Source: Cryomorphaceae bacterium
Lineage (GTDB): Bacteria > Bacteroidota > Bacteroidia > Flavobacteriales > BACL11
Reading direction: 5' to 3'
Assembly (NCBI GenBank): GCA_949511925.1
Contig: CATEYX010000039.1
Location: 1 to 45,134, forward strand
DNA length: 45,134 nucleotides
Shown: positions 42,001 to 45,134 of the stretch, piece by piece
Layout of the letters: each line of letters starts with the position of its first letter
Position numbering within the stretch: position 1 is the first letter of the stretch
Made by a program: the position numbers and the translations under genes
The notes under the pieces: model-generated
Seen by the model: only the letters and a program-made list of their open reading frames with translations
Databases searched by the model: none
What the model was told of the DNA's origin: nothing

Positions 42001-43079
42001 ATAGAGCCCCCGTTTGGAGTGTATTGAAAAGGACCTCCTGATCCTTGAAAAGCAGGGCTTAATGAAACTGTAATCGAACCATCATTGTATCCATCACAAG
42101 TAGGGTTAACGTGTGTTGAAGTTGCTCGTAATTCATTGGGCTCTATAAATGTAAATACTTCACTAATTGTATCACACCCAAATTCATCAACTACAACTAT
42201 TTGATAACTCCCAGACTCTAAGTTAGGAATTGCCATAGGTAATGGCGTAAACGCAATAGTATCAATACCGTTAGGTCCAGACAAAATAATAGTATAATTA
42301 GGGGCAGGCTGAACACTACCACCTGTAATACTAGTAATTGTTATTTCACCATCATCAGCACCAAAACAACTAATAGCAGAAGTTATTTCAGCATCAATTT
42401 TAATAGTGTCAGGAGCTAAAACATCATGTGCTACTGAGACTATTGGGCAATTCGTAGGGCCAGTAGCATCAACAGTATATGTTCCAGCAGCGACTGTTGT
42501 TGGGAATGTATATACTGTATCAAATTGCCCTAAAAGCGTAGGGCCATTAATATTATTACCTAACGCATCATATAACCACACTGTATAAGGTTGAGTATAA
42601 CCAGTTAAGGAAACTGTAACTAAAGCATCTGGTGAATTCCAACAAGATAATGTATCGTCAAAAACGGATAATACTAATGGATCTGGTCCTGCAATAGGCT
42701 GTAACATTGCACTAAAAATACATGGGTCATTTGCAGGAAGACTAAAAAGCTGATTATATGGAGGAGAACATGCTGTATCAACTAATAAAACTCTATACGT
42801 TCCTGGACTTAAATTTACAAAAGAATAAGTTAGTACCTGAGTATTCAAAGCCCACTGCCCAGAATAAACAGAATTAAAATTAGTAAATGCATTCATACTT
42901 TGCAATACAATATTGCATGTAGCATTATTGGGGTTTAAAATATTTACTTGAATATCTGCTGAGCCTCCAGGACAATCGATAAAATCAGTAATAAGAATAT
43001 TATCAATAGTTTGTCCGTTCGTTTTATTGGAAAAAAGTGCAAAGAACACTACACACACAATTAGTAAAAACTTTTTCAT
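36066..43079 (-). CDS. Giant SprB-repeat surface protein with type B (CHU_C) sorting domain
   Basis: A 2337-residue exported protein: signal peptide (MKKFLLIVCVVFFALFSNKTNG), then from about residue 230 to 2050 some 21 SprB-like repeats of roughly 80-100 residues. Each opens like (N)xxC(N/F)GxxDGxI, continues with a GG..PYxYxW-like strand pair and closes with GxYxVxVxDxxGC. A PKD-like stretch follows, and the last 90 residues (DAISPNGDGYNDTW, VFNRWGQLLLES, LPVGTYYYIIDLG) are the gliding-motility-associated type B type IX sorting domain. Such proteins are surface adhesins, some acting in gliding (SprB). First gene of an operon with porP. The ligand is unknown, and so is whether the cell glides. 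Confidence 0.93.
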   Translation of the reverse strand: MKKFLLIVCVVFFALFSNKTNGQTIDNILITDFIDCPGGSADIQVNILNPNNATCNIVLQSMNAFTNFNSVYSGQWALNTQVLTYSFVNLSPGTYRVLLVDTACSPPYNQLFSLPANDPCIFSAMLQPIAGPDPLVLSVFDDTLSCWNSPDALVTVSLTGYTQPYTVWLYDALGNNINGPTLLGQFDTVYTFPTTVAAGTYTVDATGPTNCPIVSVAHDVLAPDTIKIDAEITSAISCFGADDGEITITSITGGSVQPAPNYTIILSGPNGIDTIAFTPLPMAIPNLESGSYQIVVVDEFGCDTISEVFTFIEPNELRATSTHVNPTCDGYNDGSITVSLSPAFQGSGGPFQYTPNGGSIWITFINTFVVLNGLPDGIYTNIRVRDVNGCEYNLPSDTLTDLDPVTFDLTAFDYNGVQTSCNAVCDGEITINNMQGGAGAPYSIGGATIFVDTIRDSYCGKTIGEGGITYFDTILDAIGCLGFSNITIYEPEVFSILAVPVLKPNAFNVSCPGVCDGDIVVTPIGGVGSIDYWIANSIFTTNTTPNVVQATGVCGFNTNNGPDAITAIDANGCIAADSNVILLEPTLFTYDIDSINENCSLNNGIAWVSNVSGGSLSYTYTWTGPVGSGPLTSTDTIENLSFGQYNVTVTDAMGCFFTASTFVDSSFILVDPINVLVPCNGIDNGEITINTNGVLLSQVVLENLTNNDTLINYNSSYDFSGALVQNTNISTIMTFDSLVSGSYELSVELYANPLGSQGCNSMSYPITVGDSVSMVASVDLALSQLDLACFGDMTNSIILHVSDGFNELQSPNNNQFEAYTVNPLGPQNIAISDVGNNNFLQSGGSLPAGNYNIVVSPNMFGGPNGITPLFTNCYDTVAVSVVQPDSMQFTLSSFQTLCYGDSTGVIFVDTIFGGNSGQYNYIWRNSLGGIINNSADLVSGLPVGMYYLSVQDSLSCLPIAVDSIEVTSPDSISWVTSITAIDSCEYTSPVGSILLTSLGGVGAHSYMWNGSDANGNPFSTTNQNISSLTSGMYYLTITDINSCTKNDSVFIQNGQNPSLDSSSFTNVSCFGAHDGSYIGIVDSVNGSLSFPYTFYDFNLTSFVTGYIPSDSLLSPGDIINIRLKDNFGCVDSSFHIITEPDLLEITHFDTLTYIGGYNVSCNGSLDGELTINAIGGTRNYTYWLQDVSITNPTSIDSVFSGLASKYYEAFVIDDHGCLDSFDIFLSQPDSLLIDSFDIHTYIGGNNISCDGLTDGAAQVNVSGGNTAYSYLWSNGSVTDTAVSLEAIPYSVTVTDPNGCIAIGSINLTEPTPLIISGFNTTNLLCKGGDRGSSTVSVSGSIPTYTYLWNNANSTIPTYINPNDIVLSMDDTTAFADTLRAGWYTVEIWDMNGCYISDSVELTEPIISITIDSLIVSQMTCFSYNNASVDVIATGPQPTPYLYSVYDEFNPANILQGNIGLTTGLSSGNYVALVEDNLGCLDRDTFMINPLDSVYIDTVVFNNVSCNGFNDGYIQNIVPMGGTAPYEYSINGGPHFSSWLCTTNPNTCPTGYIFSGLAAGIYDVEIWDANGCANSYKITINEPVQMTVSITTNSYNNYQILCNGDTDEAVVNVSGGLSPYTLDYGSILLTNNLGSFNPSGILAGVYTFTITDNNSCTYMETVTFNEPNLITFNPIITDVFCQDSCTGEITAIVAGGVGLGNGLNYTYQWSDVNGIIPSGISYNINDLCEGDYTIVATDANGCTGSLTSAIGANALQINIPFSVITNLNCFEDCDGSVDINVSGGVPASSGSAYTYLWDDILSQTNQTAIGLCQGLYNCTVTDMTGCVVTNSIPFIVTQPDEFDASIVLSSPIQCNGGNGDLSITTIGGTNPIASYEWSDGTTTNSLSSVIAGNYTCFVEDNNGCTDTAHYNLIEPSILTVLGSDIVKSDVKCKGGSTGEIQIMGSGGTPIPGIPGKYNYELYDINGILVASISNELLAEFTGLSTGIYFIKVIDNNNCSYTTSNLFIGEPDNDLEITIDFYDETCLLNDAYAVVYPIGGTPVYSFDWDNSGASSNAQQILSAGENTAHTVIVTDDNGCEVSETITLLGYKNVFLPNNYNYYNTSICLGETINIDIDDKLGLTYAWTMSNGAVVATTADLTLMTDSSFSPIEILTLTITDPDCGGSHSIIATINIDDLDPQCSSDKLTILLDQSVTLSEIGPVNFNTYEWTNSVGESLSNSSSFTYTPEKSDWYNLYVTNGICKGYCSIYITLGVIPVDAISPNGDGYNDTWYIQDLERYPNAIVKVFNRWGQLLLESDGPSYPNNDFDWTELPVGTYYYIIDLGNGDSPQTGPITIIK

Positions 43080-43170
43080 AAAAATAGAATTTAATTTAAA
43101 TTTTAATTCTGCGCAAGATACAAATTTTATGATAACAGATAAACAAATGATATATCGAAAAAAACAATAT

Positions 43171-43195
43171 AAAAAAAGGAGGTAAATACCTCCTT
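43171..43195 (-). terminator. Rho-independent terminator of the brxA-ctaB-DUF420 operon
   Basis: On the minus strand AAGGAGGT-ATTT-ACCTCCTT forms an 8-base stem with a 4-base loop, followed by seven T (the plus-strand A run 43171-43177). It lies 26 bases past the DUF420 stop and before the surface-protein gene. Confidence 0.9.
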
Positions 43196-43220
43196 AAATT
43201 TTAAATAAAATAACTAATTA

Positions 43221-43754
43221 CTAGTAGTATGGAGACATTAAAATATACACCAGTACTCCTGTAATAGCAACATACATCCAAATCGGAAATGTATACTTCA
43301 CTATTGATTTGTGTTTTTCAATCTCACCTGTCATTCCTCTGTAAATGGAAAAAAGTGCCAAAGGCAAAACAAGAACAGACAAAATAATATGGGAAATAAG
43401 AATGAAAAAGTAGATGTATCTGATCAAACCCTCACCCCCAAAAGGGACTGGTGCATTTGTAAGTTTTGAAGTAACATATGATAACAAAAATACAGATGAT
43501 AGAACAAAAGCTGAAAGCATTGAAATCTTATGTAAATTGGTCTTTTTGTTTTTTATTAGAATAAATCCTGTGAATAGAAGTACTGATGTTGAACCATTCA
43601 AAATAGCATGAAAGAAAGGTAAAGAACTAAAATCAATACTTTCAGATTCTATGTGAAATACATCAGGAAATATCATTAATAAAGCAACTACAATAGGTAT
43701 AATTATTGACAAAGTAATAATTAAAGGAACAAAAAAGGAGTCTTGTTTTTTCAT
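43221..43754 (-). CDS. DUF420 membrane protein
   Basis: A 177-residue membrane protein of the DUF420 family with five predicted helices (about residues 9-29, 47-65, 77-97, 110-135 and 152-172) and conserved His residues near helix ends (PFFHAILN, LISHIILS). In Gram-positives a DUF420 member (CtaM) is needed for a functional heme-A-containing terminal oxidase. Position 6 bases after heme O synthase supports a role in cytochrome oxidase assembly here as well. It is the last gene of the operon, followed by a strong terminator. Confidence 0.86.
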   Translation of the reverse strand: MKKQDSFFVPLIITLSIIIPIVVALLMIFPDVFHIESESIDFSSLPFFHAILNGSTSVLLFTGFILIKNKKTNLHKISMLSAFVLSSVFLLSYVTSKLTNAPVPFGGEGLIRYIYFFILISHIILSVLVLPLALFSIYRGMTGEIEKHKSIVKYTFPIWMYVAITGVLVYILMSPYY

Positions 43755-43760
43755 ATTTTT

Positions 43761-44660
43761 TTACTGAATTAAAAATTTATCTAACACATAAACGATTTGC
43801 ATTAAAGGCAAATAAACAAAAGAACTTAGCATTAGATTTCGAGCTGTTACATCATCACAATTTTGATATAGTTTTACTGCTTTAAAAGTAAACCAAATCC
43901 CCAACAAAAACACAGTAACTGCCCCATAAACTGATAGGGATAATAAAGGGATTTCCCATAGGAAAGGAACAACAGAAATAACGGTCATAAGCATAGCAGT
44001 AATCACGCCAATAAAAGCTGGATACTTTCCTTTTTCGCCTCCTAACATCATTTTAAAACCTGCTTTTTTATATTCGGCATCTTGCACCCAAGCAATAGCA
44101 ATAAAGTGTGGATATTGCCAAAAAAACTGAATGGCAAAAAGTGTACCTACCGCAATACCAAAATCATCAGTTGCCGCAACAAAACCTAATAAAAACGGAA
44201 TAGCACCTGGGACAGCACCCACAGTAATTGAAAAAGGTGAAATCCTTTTAAGTGGTGTGTACGCTAAAACATACAACACCATAGAAAGCAAACCAAAAGC
44301 ACCTGATTTTGACATCAAACCAAAGAAGCTACCCAGCGGATTAATATGGTTTAAAGCAAAGATACCTAAAGCACCAAGAAGTATTGAGAATATAAATGCT
44401 TGTGTAACCGACAAATTACCTAATGGCAGAGGACGATCAGCAGTTCGCTCCATAAATTTGTCGTGTTCACGCTCGATTACCTGATTAAAACCATTAGCAG
44501 CACCCGTTACCAAGAAACCACCAATAACTAATAAGCTAAAAGTAGTGATATCAAAAGTATCAACTCCTAATAAATAACCAACTATAGCCGAAAAGACAAC
44601 AGTAATTGACAGCTTGAATTTTAAAAGCTGTCCGTAATATTTAAGATTTGAACTCAGAAT
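43761..44660 (-). CDS. ctaB: Heme O synthase (protoheme IX farnesyltransferase), ATT start
   Basis: A UbiA-type membrane prenyltransferase that attaches farnesyl to heme B. The track ORF (to 44513, TTG) is only 250 residues and cuts the first membrane helix and part of the second. Reading upstream in the same frame gives ILSSNLKYYGQLLKFKLS and VVFSAIVGYLLG, the normal CtaB N-terminus, with no ATG, GTG or TTG before the in-frame stop. ATT at 44660-44658 gives the usual 299 residues and lies 8 bases after the brxA stop; CTG at 44657 is an alternative. Motifs NQVIEREHDKFMERTADRP and a second Asp-rich loop (WVQDAEYKKAG) bind prenyl diphosphate. About nine helices. DUF420 follows at 6 bases. Confidence 0.88.
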   Translation of the reverse strand: MLSSNLKYYGQLLKFKLSITVVFSAIVGYLLGVDTFDITTFSLLVIGGFLVTGAANGFNQVIEREHDKFMERTADRPLPLGNLSVTQAFIFSILLGALGIFALNHINPLGSFFGLMSKSGAFGLLSMVLYVLAYTPLKRISPFSITVGAVPGAIPFLLGFVAATDDFGIAVGTLFAIQFFWQYPHFIAIAWVQDAEYKKAGFKMMLGGEKGKYPAFIGVITAMLMTVISVVPFLWEIPLLSLSVYGAVTVFLLGIWFTFKAVKLYQNCDDVTARNLMLSSFVYLPLMQIVYVLDKFLIQ

Positions 44661-44668
44661 TTTGCTGC

Positions 44669-45085
44669 TTAGCAGATGTTATCGAAACAATCTTTTAAAT
44701 TATCAGCAATCATTTCAGCTGACCTTCCTTCAATATGATGACGCTCGATACAGTGCACTAATTTACCATCCTTAAATACAGCAATGGCTGGTGATGAAGG
44801 AGGAAACGGAGCCATATATTCTCTGGCTTTAGCAACAGCACCAATATCTTGACCTGCAAAGACAGTTGCAAAAGTATCTACTTTTTTATCAAATTGAGTT
44901 GTCATTTTAACGGCCGGACGTGCATTACCTGCTGCACAACCACACACTGAATTCACCATTACTAAAACAGTTCCTTCTTTTTTATCTAATAAATCCGATA
45001 CAGCTTCAGCAGTTTTTAATTCAACAAAACCTACTGAGGTTAAATCTTCACGCATTGGAGCGCACATTTCTTCTGGATAATTCAT
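44669..45085 (-). CDS. BrxA/BrxB family bacilliredoxin
   Basis: A 138-residue thioredoxin-fold protein of the bacilliredoxin (YphP/YqiW, DUF1094) family. Cys48-Gly-Cys50 in NSVCGCAAG is the CGC active site, and FPPSSPAIAVFKDGKLVHCIERHHIEGRS is the conserved C-terminal half. In Bacillus these proteins remove bacillithiol from oxidised protein thiols. It is the first gene of the operon with heme O synthase and DUF420. A TATTTTTA box on its strand (plus 45102-45109) is one mismatch from the -7 consensus. Use of bacillithiol in this organism is not shown by the window. Confidence 0.92.
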   Translation of the reverse strand: MNYPEEMCAPMREDLTSVGFVELKTAEAVSDLLDKKEGTVLVMVNSVCGCAAGNARPAVKMTTQFDKKVDTFATVFAGQDIGAVAKAREYMAPFPPSSPAIAVFKDGKLVHCIERHHIEGRSAEMIADNLKDCFDNIC

Positions 45086-45134
45086 AACAATTAATTTTTG
45101 GTAAAAATACGCTTATTTACCTTTTGTTTTTAAA

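Noticed and set aside
36500-42400. Regular repeats that could suggest a repeat array or CRISPR
   Set aside because: The periodicity is at the protein level (about 80-100 residues, SprB-like) with diverged DNA; there are no short identical direct repeats with unique spacers.
42406-42588. Plus-strand 60-residue ORF inside the giant surface protein gene
   Set aside because: Opposite-strand shadow within a clear protein-coding repeat region.
43176-43183. AAGGAGGT, a perfect Shine-Dalgarno-like sequence
   Set aside because: It is one arm of the terminator hairpin and no plus-strand gene starts after it.
44513-44680. Frameshift as explanation for the missing ctaB start
   Set aside because: The conserved N-terminal region reads through in the same frame with no break; only the start codon is unusual.

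Overview
The window is AT-rich, gene-dense DNA, most likely from a marine-type member of the Bacteroidota (Flavobacteriales; Crocinitomicaceae or Cryomorphaceae-like is my best guess, genus not resolvable). Support comes from PorP/SprF and a giant CHU-type surface protein with a type IX secretion tail, ExbB/ExbD clusters, MetG with a KLSTS loop, TAnnTTTG promoter boxes, and almost no Shine-Dalgarno sequences. I see 41 protein genes, no rRNA or tRNA, no CRISPR array, no insertion sequence, and no gene-free stretch over 300 bases. Most of the window is core housekeeping.

Layout. 1-375 is the 3' end of radA. 383-6330 is a divergent tyrosine/homogentisate degradation locus: hmgA, hppD, a Bcp peroxiredoxin and a TPMT-like methyltransferase run leftward, while a fumarylacetoacetase-family gene, a flavin reductase and an Mn-type superoxide dismutase run rightward. 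6386-8536 is a proton-driven energiser cluster (ExbB, a small membrane protein, two ExbD). 8587-15452 holds a CPBP protease, dusB, a LolC/E-like permease, rbfA, an MsbA-like ABC exporter, hflX and a small membrane protein. 15536-19781 holds two coupled secreted amidohydrolase-family genes. 19816-23780 holds a lipoprotein, a PNPOx-like protein, trpS, a PlsC-like acyltransferase, gatC and an LD-carboxypeptidase. 23901-27975 holds a short metG, a secreted alpha/beta hydrolase with a type IX tail, yraN and an RsuA/RluB-like protein with a broken catalytic motif. 28036-34840 holds an AsmA-like protein, a histidine kinase, a fused MsrB-MsrA, hemW and a glycosyltransferase. 35109-43079 is a PorP/SprF gene behind a 2337-residue repeat-rich surface protein. 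43221-45085 is a bacilliredoxin / heme O synthase / DUF420 operon.

Points of most interest: (1) the heme O synthase gene has no ATG, GTG or TTG at its conserved N-terminus and appears to start at ATT, 8 bases after the preceding stop; (2) the RsuA/RluB-family protein carries Asn in place of the catalytic Asp; (3) many TAnnTTTG promoter boxes end only 4-8 bases before the start codon, predicting leaderless or nearly leaderless mRNAs; (4) in the amidohydrolase pair, only one of three amidohydrolase-like regions keeps the HxH metal motif; (5) the 2337-residue protein has about 21 SprB-like repeats and a type B sorting domain. I did not find a clearly new multi-gene defence or mobile system; the closest to an undescribed complex is the four-gene ExbB/X/ExbD/ExbD cluster.
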